Source of the DNA: Bacteroidota bacterium
Lineage (GTDB): Bacteria > Bacteroidota > Bacteroidia > B-17B0 > Aurantibacillaceae
Assembly: GCA_025359355.1 (NCBI GenBank)
Contig: JANYGR010000235.1
Coordinates: 1 to 11,038, forward strand
Length of the DNA: 11,038 nucleotides
Reading direction: 5' to 3'
Shown: piece by piece, positions 1-6,441 of the stretch
Layout: the number at the start of each line of letters is the position of its first letter
Numbering within the stretch: the stretch's first letter is position 1
Position numbers and translations under genes: made by a program
Notes under the pieces: model-generated
What the model was told of the DNA's origin: nothing
What the model saw: the letters and a program-made list of their open reading frames with translations, nothing else
Databases searched by the model: none

Positions 1-393
1 TATTTAGAATACTCGGGAAATAAGAATGTAGATATAAAATTAGAAGTAGCCATTAAACCTGAAAATAGCACAGAAACCGTTGTTTGTAACTCTAATTACA
101 AATATATGTATTGGACGATGGAACAACAATTAGCACATCACACCATTAATGGTTGTAATGTGAATGTAGGTGATATGATGGGGAGTGGAACAATTAGTGG
201 CCCAGAACCGCACGAATATGGTAGTATGATGGAACTTAGCTGGAAAGGAACTAAGCCTTTAAAATTGAATGATGGTAGTGAGCGTAAGTTTATAAATGAC
301 CACGATACCGTTATTTTACGTGGATATTGTAAAAATGAAACTATGCGTGTAGGCTTTGGTGAGTGTAAAGCAACTGTATTACCCGCAAATTAG
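1..393 (+). CDS. fahA: Fumarylacetoacetase, C-terminal part (5' end outside window)
   Basis: The frame is open from the first base and encodes 130 residues before a TAG stop. The enzyme hydrolyses 4-fumarylacetoacetate to fumarate and acetoacetate, the last step of tyrosine/phenylalanine (homogentisate) catabolism in the cytoplasm. The fragment matches the C-terminal third of the FAH family almost block for block: YKYMYWTMEQQLAHHTINGC, then GDMMGSGTISGPEP, then GSMMELSWKGTKP, and near the end VGFGECKATVLPA. From family knowledge, the GTISG threonine contacts substrate and the glutamate in the MELSWKG block belongs to the catalytic machinery; both are present. The metal-binding residues lie in the missing N-terminal part and cannot be checked. 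The fragment ends where full-length FAH proteins end, so it is cut by the window, not truncated. A weak hairpin follows it. The identification is secure. Confidence 0.96.
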   Translation, partial: YLEYSGNKNVDIKLEVAIKPENSTETVVCNSNYKYMYWTMEQQLAHHTINGCNVNVGDMMGSGTISGPEPHEYGSMMELSWKGTKPLKLNDGSERKFINDHDTVILRGYCKNETMRVGFGECKATVLPAN

Positions 394-424
394 TATATGG
401 TAAACAAAAATAAGTTTATAGCTT

Positions 425-454
425 AATTACTTATTTAAACATAATAAGTGAATT
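425..454 (+). terminator. Possible weak hairpin downstream of fahA
   Basis: ACTTATT (429-435) pairs with AATAAGT (443-449) across a 7-nt loop, and flanking AATT segments extend the stem after a one-base bulge. A T10 run begins at 473, too far away for a classical intrinsic terminator, and the stem is AT-only apart from one G-C pair. It may only be an AT-rich palindrome. Confidence 0.22.
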
Positions 455-479
455 ATGTAACAAATAAAAACGTTTTTTT

Positions 480-510
480 TTTGGAGAAGTAAAAAAAAAG
501 CATACTTTTG
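480..510 (+). promoter_or_regulatory. Bacteroidetes-type promoter of the mini-lipoprotein pair
   Basis: A -33 element TTTG (480-483) and a -7 element TACTTTTG (503-510, a full match to TAnnTTTG) are separated by exactly 19 bp, the same spacing as the three rRNA promoters in this window. The start codon lies 32 bp downstream. The -33 element sits at the end of a T10 tract, and the spacer contains an A9 tract (491-499). Unlike the rRNA promoters, no GC-rich stretch follows the -7 element. Confidence 0.75.
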
Positions 511-541
511 CTAAAAAAAATTAATCTTTAAAAACCAAAAA

Positions 542-760
542 ATGAAAAAAATCACATTAATTGCAGCTGCTTTCATTGCAGTATCATTTGCTTCTTGTAG
601 TAAAGCTAAAACTTGTAGCTGTTCTTCTAGTAATAATGGAACTACAGTAACTAGTTATGATAAAATTCCTTCTAGTGATGCTAACAAACTTTGTCCAAAA
701 CAAAGAACTACTACTTCTTCTAATGGTAACGTTGATATTACAACTTGTACATTAAGCTAA
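542..760 (+). CDS. Cysteine-containing mini-lipoprotein, first copy
   Basis: This encodes 72 residues. The N-terminus is a clear lipoprotein signal: KK at 2-3, a hydrophobic stretch at about 4-17, and the lipobox FASC with the lipidated cysteine at residue 19. The mature part is only about 54 residues, rich in Ser/Thr, and holds four further cysteines (C25, C27, C51, C69), enough for two disulfides. I do not recognise a family or function. It should end up lipid-anchored in the envelope, probably in the outer membrane. The next gene is a paralogue: both proteins share their first 28 residues, a VTSYDK segment, a CPK segment and the C-terminal TCTLS. A good promoter precedes this gene, so it is probably first in a two-gene operon. 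The start is fixed by the signal peptide; there is no Shine-Dalgarno, only an A-rich leader. Confidence 0.85.
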   Translation: MKKITLIAAAFIAVSFASCSKAKTCSCSSSNNGTTVTSYDKIPSSDANKLCPKQRTTTSSNGNVDITTCTLS

Positions 761-783
761 TTTTAATTATAAAAATAAAAAAC

Positions 784-1047
784 ATGAAAAAAATCACATT
801 AATTGCAGCTGCTTTTATCGCAGTATCATTTGCTTCTTGTAGCAAAGCAAAAACTTGTAGTTGTTCAACAACTAGTACGTCAACGAATAGTGGATTATCT
901 GTTAGTTCAACTAGTACAGATGTAACGTCTTATGATAAACTTTCTTCAGGAGATATAAATGTAATGTGTCCAAAAACGACAACAGATACTTATAATACTG
1001 GAAGTAATTCAACTCATGTTGACACAAAAACTTGTACATTAAGCTAA
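784..1047 (+). CDS. Cysteine-containing mini-lipoprotein, second copy
   Basis: This encodes 87 residues starting at the ATG at 784. An in-frame ATG at 745 would overlap the preceding gene and put 13 extra residues before the signal peptide, so it is rejected. The protein is a paralogue of the preceding mini-lipoprotein: same signal peptide with lipidated C19, same TCSCS (C25, C27), same VTSYDK, CPK (C62) and C-terminal TCTLS (C84). The extra length lies mainly in a Ser/Thr-rich insert at about residues 29-46 and in the segment before the last cysteine. The gap to the first copy is 23 bp with no promoter or terminator, so the pair is probably co-transcribed and ends at the strong hairpin at 1067-1098. 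Function is unknown. Alignment of the four non-lipid cysteines suggests they are structurally required, presumably as disulfides in an oxidising compartment. Confidence 0.84.
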   Translation: MKKITLIAAAFIAVSFASCSKAKTCSCSTTSTSTNSGLSVSSTSTDVTSYDKLSSGDINVMCPKTTTDTYNTGSNSTHVDTKTCTLS

Positions 1048-1066
1048 TCTTAAAATAATTACCTTT

Positions 1067-1098
1067 AAAAAACCATATCTTTTGATATGGTTTTTTTT
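1067..1098 (+). terminator. Intrinsic terminator of the mini-lipoprotein operon
   Basis: A perfect 13-bp stem is formed by 1067-1079 (six A then CCATATC) and 1084-1096 (GATATGG then six T), with a TTTT loop. The T run continues to 1098, giving eight T after the GG. It starts 19 bp after the second mini-lipoprotein stop. The A run on the left arm could also let it work on the minus strand, but no minus-strand gene needs it here. Confidence 0.88.
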
Positions 1099-1238
1099 AT
1101 GCAATTAGTTTTAATTGTTAAGTGGTCGCTTATGGTTCTTAACTGTATTTGTGTTTTTTATTTTTATAACATTTCACGTGTATTGAAAAAACAAAAATAA
1201 TTTTATGGATAAATTAAATGCGAACGTCTTAACTACAA

Positions 1239-2570
1239 ATGAATCTTCTTAAATTATATACGTGTTTAGTCTTTTGTTGTATAGCGTTCTATAGTTATTC
1301 GCAAAATACCATCACTATTTATGGTAAAGTCACCGAAGAGCTAACTAATAAGCCTATTGAGAGTGTTACTATTAAAATTTTAAATTCTAATTACGGAACG
1401 TCTACAAAAATTCAAGGTATGTTTTATGTAACTATACCTGCTAAAAAACATGTTTCAATTTTATTTAGCCATATCGCTTTTACAAAAAAAGTAAAAGAAA
1501 TTACGATGATAGAACATCAAGATTCTATCTTTGTTTCTGTTTCCTTAATGCCCGCTAATACGATGCTTGATACTGTTTCTGTATTAGGCACGCATAAACC
1601 TGATACCTTAGTTGGTTCGCCTAATTATAGTATTTATGATTTTGATTTTTATGAAGATAAATATATGTTGTTAACGTCTTCTAAATCACTTGAAAAAGCG
1701 GAGTTAAAATTAGCAGATGTAAATGGTAAAATACTCACAACTTATACTGTACCAAAAGAAGGTGGAGAAGCCAAAGAATTTTATAAAGATTATATGGGCT
1801 TTACAAACCTAATTTGTAAAAATATGATTTATCGAATTAATATGTACCACAACCGCTTTGTACTAATTCCATTGAACATTGAAGACGTTAACTCCTTTAT
1901 TAAACCTATTATTGATACTATTAATGGCAAATTAATTTTTACAGATTATTGGAAAGATTATCCCTTATTTAATTATTTTAGTTATAACGAAAAAGATAGT
2001 ACTAAAAAAGTAGTACACTCTGTAGAAGATGCTGAGTTAATGCATGCTTATAACTTCGAGTACTATTCGCTTAAACCATCTCAAAAATTGGAAGCAAGGC
2101 GTTTAGCAATGGATTTAAAAACAGATAAACACATTATTGCATCGTTAATGAGTGGGTTCACACATAGTATGTTTTATCAGCCATTATACGCGCCATTGTA
2201 TGTTATAAATGATACCATTAGTGTATTTGACCATTACAAAGATAAATTGTATCATATTAATAAAAATGGCGTTAAGATGGATTCTGTGTCTATTTCATAT
2301 AATCATCCTAAGAATTGGAAAGAATGGAAACATTTAATGCTAAAAGATGATATCGAAAATTTGGTTTATGCCGTATATGATAAAAATGGACATAAATATA
2401 TTAAGCAAATAAGCACTCAAACAGGAAAAGAATTAGGGAGATACACGCTCCAATTTCATAGCGCTGATAAATTGAAAATACACGACGGCTATGTATACTA
2501 TATTTATAGGCCGTTTGAGAGCACCCAACAAAAATTCTTTTACCGAGAATTAGTGAGGTTAGAAAAATAA
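1239..2570 (+). CDS. Secreted protein: carboxypeptidase-regulatory-like domain plus probable beta-propeller
   Basis: This encodes 443 residues. Residues 1-21 look like a signal peptide (positive Lys5, hydrophobic core, cleavage after SYS before Gln22). Residues about 26-104 match the CarboxypepD_reg-like fold common in Bacteroidetes: ITIYGKVTEELTNKPIESVT, then NYGTSTKIQGMFYVTIP, then ILFSHIAFTKK. The segment MLDTVSVLG that follows resembles the linker before a TonB plug, but no plug or barrel follows, so this is not a TonB-dependent receptor. Residues about 130-430 contain recurring short beta-strand units with aromatic and Asp-Gly turns (around DFYEDKYMLL, DVNGKILTTY, VFDHYKDKLYHINKNG, VYAVYDKNGHKY, IHDGYVYYIYRP), which suggests a six- or seven-bladed propeller. 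That fold call is inference. No lipobox or T9SS tail is seen, so the protein is probably periplasmic. A 70-bp gap separates it from the downstream kinase with no terminator, so co-transcription is possible. Function is unknown. Confidence 0.8.
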   Translation: MNLLKLYTCLVFCCIAFYSYSQNTITIYGKVTEELTNKPIESVTIKILNSNYGTSTKIQGMFYVTIPAKKHVSILFSHIAFTKKVKEITMIEHQDSIFVSVSLMPANTMLDTVSVLGTHKPDTLVGSPNYSIYDFDFYEDKYMLLTSSKSLEKAELKLADVNGKILTTYTVPKEGGEAKEFYKDYMGFTNLICKNMIYRINMYHNRFVLIPLNIEDVNSFIKPIIDTINGKLIFTDYWKDYPLFNYFSYNEKDSTKKVVHSVEDAELMHAYNFEYYSLKPSQKLEARRLAMDLKTDKHIIASLMSGFTHSMFYQPLYAPLYVINDTISVFDHYKDKLYHINKNGVKMDSVSISYNHPKNWKEWKHLMLKDDIENLVYAVYDKNGHKYIKQISTQTGKELGRYTLQFHSADKLKIHDGYVYYIYRPFESTQQKFFYRELVRLEK

Positions 2571-2640
2571 TTAAAACGTAAAATTTAATATTAAAAACTC
2601 AATTTTTCTTTGCACTTTCGTTTTAATAATTAACCAATAA

Positions 2641-3693
2641 GTGAATAAATTAAAAAATCCAACTCTTGTTATTTTGCTTTGCAGTATTTCTGCTATTGTT
2701 CAAACAATAGTTGTTTCGTTAGCATCCTATCAAATTTCAAATCAATTTAATTTTTCGATTAGCCTATTAACTTTTTTTATTGCCTTTGTTATTTCGTTTG
2801 TCATTATTTATTTTGTGTATAATTCTGTTATTTTTTATAAAATAGATAAAATGTATTTGCGAGTAAAATCTCAGCAATTAAAGGAAATTCCTAATACAGA
2901 ATTTCAATTGGAGGAGGTCGATTCTTTGACACGATTGGACGAAGAAATTAAAAAATTAGCGATTGAACGAAAAAAAGAAAATCAGCAGCATAAAAACTTA
3001 GATAGTTATCGTAAAGAATTTTTAGGTAATGTGTCGCATGAGCTAAAAACGCCTATTTTCAACATACAAGGCTACATATCTACGTTGATTGATGGAGGTA
3101 TACATGATGATTCTATAAATGTGGAATATCTTAAACGAGCAGATAAAAGCGTGGATCGTATGATTCAAATTATTGATGATTTAGAAACTATTTCCCAATT
3201 AGAAATTGGAACATTAGAGTTAGATATTGAAAAATATGATGTCACTCAACAGCTGAGAGATATACTTGAAGCTCTTGAATTTCAAGCCAAAAAACAAAAT
3301 ATTAAATTGCAATTAGCCAAAAAGTATGATAAGCCTATTTATGTAAAAGCGGATAAATTCAGAATTAGGCAAGTATTAGTTAACCTTATTACTAATAGCA
3401 TTAAGTATGGCGCATCAAATGGTAAAACGCTTATTACCATTAATTTATTTGATGATCAGGTTATTATAGAAATAAAAGACAACGGAATAGGGATAGAAGA
3501 AAAACACTTAGCTCGTTTGTTTGAACGCTTTTACCGTGTGGATAAAGGAAGAAGCCGCGAACAAGGAGGAACTGGCTTAGGTTTAGCCATCGTTAAACAC
3601 ATTGTGGAAGCACATGGCGAAACAATTGATGTATCAAGTAAAGTTAATGAAGGAACAACAATTACGTTTACCTTAAAGCGAGCAGAAGTTTAA
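2641..3693 (+). CDS. PhoR-like two-component sensor histidine kinase
   Basis: This encodes 350 residues from a GTG start. The next in-frame Met is residue 71, after both membrane segments, so the GTG start is preferred. Two TM helices (about 8-30 and 39-61) are separated by only about eight residues, leaving essentially no periplasmic sensor domain. A charged, probably coiled linker follows (about 70-125). The HisKA H-box FLGNVSHELKTPI has the phospho-acceptor His133. The HATPase domain shows an N-box (RQVLVNLITNSIKYG, N248/N252), a G1 box (DNGIGI, from D280), an F-box (LFERFYRVD) and a G2 box (GGTGLGLAIVKH), so all kinase elements are intact. The kinase autophosphorylates and passes phosphate to a response regulator, but no regulator gene adjoins it here, so it is an orphan within the window. 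The overall layout resembles PhoR/ResE-type kinases; the stimulus is unknown. It shares its last bases with the convergent gene. Confidence 0.93.
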   Translation: MNKLKNPTLVILLCSISAIVQTIVVSLASYQISNQFNFSISLLTFFIAFVISFVIIYFVYNSVIFYKIDKMYLRVKSQQLKEIPNTEFQLEEVDSLTRLDEEIKKLAIERKKENQQHKNLDSYRKEFLGNVSHELKTPIFNIQGYISTLIDGGIHDDSINVEYLKRADKSVDRMIQIIDDLETISQLEIGTLELDIEKYDVTQQLRDILEALEFQAKKQNIKLQLAKKYDKPIYVKADKFRIRQVLVNLITNSIKYGASNGKTLITINLFDDQVIIEIKDNGIGIEEKHLARLFERFYRVDKGRSREQGGTGLGLAIVKHIVEAHGETIDVSSKVNEGTTITFTLKRAEV

Positions 3694-5921
3694 TTGATAA
3701 TTATTTTTTTAGTAATGATGTCGTGGTAATTATCATTTTTAGAAGACAGTATCATCACATAAATTCCTTTGCTAAAATTAGAACAATTAATTTCAATGGC
3801 TTTATTATAAGTATTTACAGAATACACTTCTTTGCCCAATACATCTATTAGTTTTAAAGTGTGTTCTTTGTAAGTATTATCATTGATCGATACGGTAAGT
3901 TTTTCGTTACAAGGATTAGGATAAACACTCACGTTTGAATTAGTTAGAATTTCATTAATACCAACTCCATAAATATTAGTTGAATTAAAAAAAGCTAATC
4001 CACCAGCTTGATTTCCAAGAACCAAATCGCGTTTACCATCATTGGTAATGTCCTCAAAACAAGGCGCAGAACGAGCGCCTTCATTAAGTTTAAATAAGGT
4101 AGTATCAACCCGATTGTAAGTTCCTAAAACATTTCCATCTATATTATCATATAAATAAAGGTTTCCACTTTCACTCCCTACTATTAGCTTTGTAACGCCT
4201 GCATCTCTATACATATATGACATGGAGTAACCACTAGAATATCCATAAGGTCTTACATCAACACCACCTAAAAAAGTTGATTGAGATGTAAATGAAGGAA
4301 AAGCAACATTGCCAGTATTTTTCCAATAAGAGATCCTACCATTCTGAGAACCTAATAAGAGATCAAGCGTACCGTTTTTATCCACATCAAATAATTGAGG
4401 ATACACAAAATTACTCCCTAATATATTTTGATAATTGCTTTGGTAATTTCCAAATACAGCCGGATTACCAACGCCTGCAAGGTTTTGAAAGTAATGCACT
4501 CGGCCGTTGGTTGATCCAATAATTAAATCCAAATCACCATCATTATCCAAATCACCAAACGTTGGAGCCATTGAGTATAAGTTGTAACTCGATAATCCCT
4601 GATAATCCTTAGTAATTAAAGAAAAAGAAGGTGCCGTATTTGTCCCAATATTGCGATAATATGCTAATCTCGAGATATTAGTATTTACAGAGTAATAACC
4701 TAAGTTGCCAACAATTAAATCTTTTTTGCCGTCAGCATCTGCATCAAACAATACAGGATACGCACCTTCACCAACTTCAATCATATCTTCTTGTAAAAAG
4801 TTTTTTTTCTGAATAATAAAATTTACGGCTGGAGTGGAGGAGGTGTTTTTGTAATACCATACACTTTGGTAATTCTCGGCACCAGCTACAATGTTAGGGC
4901 TTGCGAGTAAATCTTTTTTACCATCGTTATCAACATCTAAATGATAGGTGCACGGAAAAGAATTCATTTTAATAACAGTTGTATTTCCTTTGCTTGGATA
5001 ATTAGGATATAACTTAGTAGTGTCTCCAATATGAGCATTGCTCGAAGCTCCAACGTTATCAACGTATTCAACAGTTGTACATGAAACATCTCCTAATACC
5101 AAATCTTTATCTCCATCCCCATCATTATCAATACACATAATACAAGAGCCAGAATGTGCTATTTTACTAGCATTTCCGTTAACGAGCGTATTATATAATT
5201 TTGGATAAGGGCAAGTACTTAAATATACAACACAACTATTTTCTTGCATATCTCCCCAGCAGTCGTCAATCATTTTAAATACAAGGCTACTGGCATTGCC
5301 ATATAATTCCATACTCATATTTTTATGATATTCTATTTTTAAACCAGATCCAACTGAAAACGTCAAAATATCTAAATCACCATCACCATCTATATCTCCA
5401 ATTCCTGGCAGTCCCACTGGATTACAAGGGATGTTTGATACATTAGGCGTACCCGTTGGGTTATAATCACTAACCAATAAGGAACTCGTTAAGCTAAAAC
5501 TGACAGTAGAAGCGGTACTGGTATTTTTAAAAACTTTAATTCCTCCAGTGGTGTAAGTAAAAATATCAGACTTGCCATCTGCATCATAATCAAAAAACAA
5601 AGCCCATTCTATTAAACTTGGAAGTTTGTCTTGATATTCAGGGGAGTGCTTATATTTCGCTACACCTGGAGAGCCTATATTTAAAAAAGCTCTTAATTTA
5701 CCACCCGAATTACAAACTTTATCAAAAGCTACTATATCATTCTTCCCATCAAAGTTCAAATCAATTGGCGAGAATGAGCTATAATTTAATCCTCCAGCCC
5801 ACGGGCTTAAAAGTTTCACTCCGCTTTCATATACAGGTAAAGTGTCTCTATAAACAGCCATTTGAGCGTTAAGCCCCGTAACTATTAAAACTAAAAATAA
5901 GGTTGAAATAATTTGACGCAT
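3690..5921 (-). CDS. FG-GAP/VCBS-repeat protein with T9SS type A sorting domain
   Basis: This encodes 743 residues. A signal peptide (1-20, cleaved after NAQ) is followed by repeats of the FG-GAP/VCBS type found in extracellular beta-propellers. Nine Ca-binding-like loops of the form DxDxDGxxD are visible, starting near residues 54, 111, 176, 265, 329, 393, 457, 512 and 624, each followed by hydrophobic strand residues (for example DLDNDGDLDLIIGS). A tenth, degenerate unit lacking the acidic loop lies around 571-592. Residues about 655-743 form a type IX sorting domain: VSVYPNPCNEKLTVSI, then LKLIDVLGKEVY, then FSKGIYVMIL and a basic tail. Such domains direct export across the outer membrane and, as a rule, surface attachment or release with cleavage of the tail. 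The biological target is unknown; adhesion or binding is the usual guess for such propellers. Its stop overlaps that of the convergent kinase gene. Confidence 0.93.
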   Translation of the reverse strand: MRQIISTLFLVLIVTGLNAQMAVYRDTLPVYESGVKLLSPWAGGLNYSSFSPIDLNFDGKNDIVAFDKVCNSGGKLRAFLNIGSPGVAKYKHSPEYQDKLPSLIEWALFFDYDADGKSDIFTYTTGGIKVFKNTSTASTVSFSLTSSLLVSDYNPTGTPNVSNIPCNPVGLPGIGDIDGDGDLDILTFSVGSGLKIEYHKNMSMELYGNASSLVFKMIDDCWGDMQENSCVVYLSTCPYPKLYNTLVNGNASKIAHSGSCIMCIDNDGDGDKDLVLGDVSCTTVEYVDNVGASSNAHIGDTTKLYPNYPSKGNTTVIKMNSFPCTYHLDVDNDGKKDLLASPNIVAGAENYQSVWYYKNTSSTPAVNFIIQKKNFLQEDMIEVGEGAYPVLFDADADGKKDLIVGNLGYYSVNTNISRLAYYRNIGTNTAPSFSLITKDYQGLSSYNLYSMAPTFGDLDNDGDLDLIIGSTNGRVHYFQNLAGVGNPAVFGNYQSNYQNILGSNFVYPQLFDVDKNGTLDLLLGSQNGRISYWKNTGNVAFPSFTSQSTFLGGVDVRPYGYSSGYSMSYMYRDAGVTKLIVGSESGNLYLYDNIDGNVLGTYNRVDTTLFKLNEGARSAPCFEDITNDGKRDLVLGNQAGGLAFFNSTNIYGVGINEILTNSNVSVYPNPCNEKLTVSINDNTYKEHTLKLIDVLGKEVYSVNTYNKAIEINCSNFSKGIYVMILSSKNDNYHDIITKKIIIN

Positions 5922-5936
5922 GATTTTATTTTAAAT

Positions 5937-5968
5937 AAAAAAAGGATAAAGCGTTATGCTTTATCCTT
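5937..5968 (-). terminator. Intrinsic terminator after the small secreted protein gene
   Basis: On the minus strand, AAGGATAAAGC (5968-5958) pairs perfectly with GCTTTATCCTT (5952-5942) around a 5-nt loop. It is followed by a run of seven T (complement of the A run 5937-5943). It lies 23 bp after the stop of the gene ending at 5992 and 15 bp before the start of the next minus-strand gene, so it separates the two transcription units. Confidence 0.85.
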
Positions 5969-5976
5969 CAAATTTA
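5969..5976 (-). promoter_or_regulatory. Candidate -7 element for the FG-GAP/T9SS gene
   Basis: The minus strand reads TAAATTTG here, a full match to TAnnTTTG, immediately upstream of the terminator hairpin and about 48 bp before the start codon at 5921. I see no TTTG or TTG at a suitable upstream distance, so the call rests on the -7 element alone. If it is used, transcription would begin inside the terminator palindrome. Confidence 0.35.
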
Positions 5977-5991
5977 ATAAAATTTAATGGC

Positions 5992-6423
5992 TTATTTTTG
6001 TTTAAATCCAATCAAAATAACAGCGCATCCTGAGCCTGCATTTTTATTGGCATCTAACTGAGCATTAATTGTACACTCTAAGGTTGATTTAACTTTAAAA
6101 TCCCAATATGGAGCATTAGAATGGTTTTTATTAGTGAATAATAAATGACCATCTTGATCACTAATACTGAAAATTAAATTACCATCAGATTTTCCGCTAC
6201 AAGCAGCTAAACGGTAAGTTGTTTCTCCAAAAAAGGTCGTGTGAAACTCAGCTGTTTCTTCGGCGTTTAATAATAACGAGCGGTATGATTGCCCATCAGA
6301 AATAAATTGAGCAATAATATGCTTAGAACATAAGTTAGCAATAGAATCACACTGAGCTTTAGCTGTATTAGTAAAGCCTGCAATTGCTAATATTAATAAG
6401 GAAGTATAAATAGTTTTTTTCAT
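5992..6423 (-). CDS. Small secreted protein of unknown function
   Basis: This encodes 143 residues. Residues 1-23 form a signal peptide (KK, hydrophobic stretch 6-17, cleavage after AKA), giving a mature protein of about 120 residues in the periplasm or outside. The mature part has five cysteines (C25, C32, C75, C117, C133), an odd number, so not all can form disulfides within one chain. Segments such as ETTYRLAACSG, LIFSISDQDGHLLFTN and APYWDFKV suggest a compact beta-sandwich. I have the impression of a Bacteroidetes-specific conserved family but cannot name one and assign no function. It lies 18 bp downstream of the lipoprotein gene on the same strand, so the two are very probably co-transcribed, and it ends at the intrinsic terminator at 5937-5968. 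Confidence 0.8.
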   Translation of the reverse strand: MKKTIYTSLLILAIAGFTNTAKAQCDSIANLCSKHIIAQFISDGQSYRSLLLNAEETAEFHTTFFGETTYRLAACSGKSDGNLIFSISDQDGHLLFTNKNHSNAPYWDFKVKSTLECTINAQLDANKNAGSGCAVILIGFKQK

Positions 6424-6441
6424 GTTATTAAAATAATGGTA

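Noticed and set aside
745..783. Upstream ATG for the second mini-lipoprotein
   Set aside because: It overlaps the first copy's coding end and would place 13 residues before a signal peptide that is identical to the first copy's starting at 784.
1560..1630. TonB-dependent receptor plug after the carboxypeptidase-like domain
   Set aside because: The LDTVSVLG linker resembles a plug start, but no plug motifs or beta-barrel follow and the protein is only 443 residues.
4292..5872. Plus-strand open frames inside the FG-GAP/T9SS gene
   Set aside because: They are antisense to a gene with clear repeats, signal peptide and sorting domain, and show no recognisable protein features.
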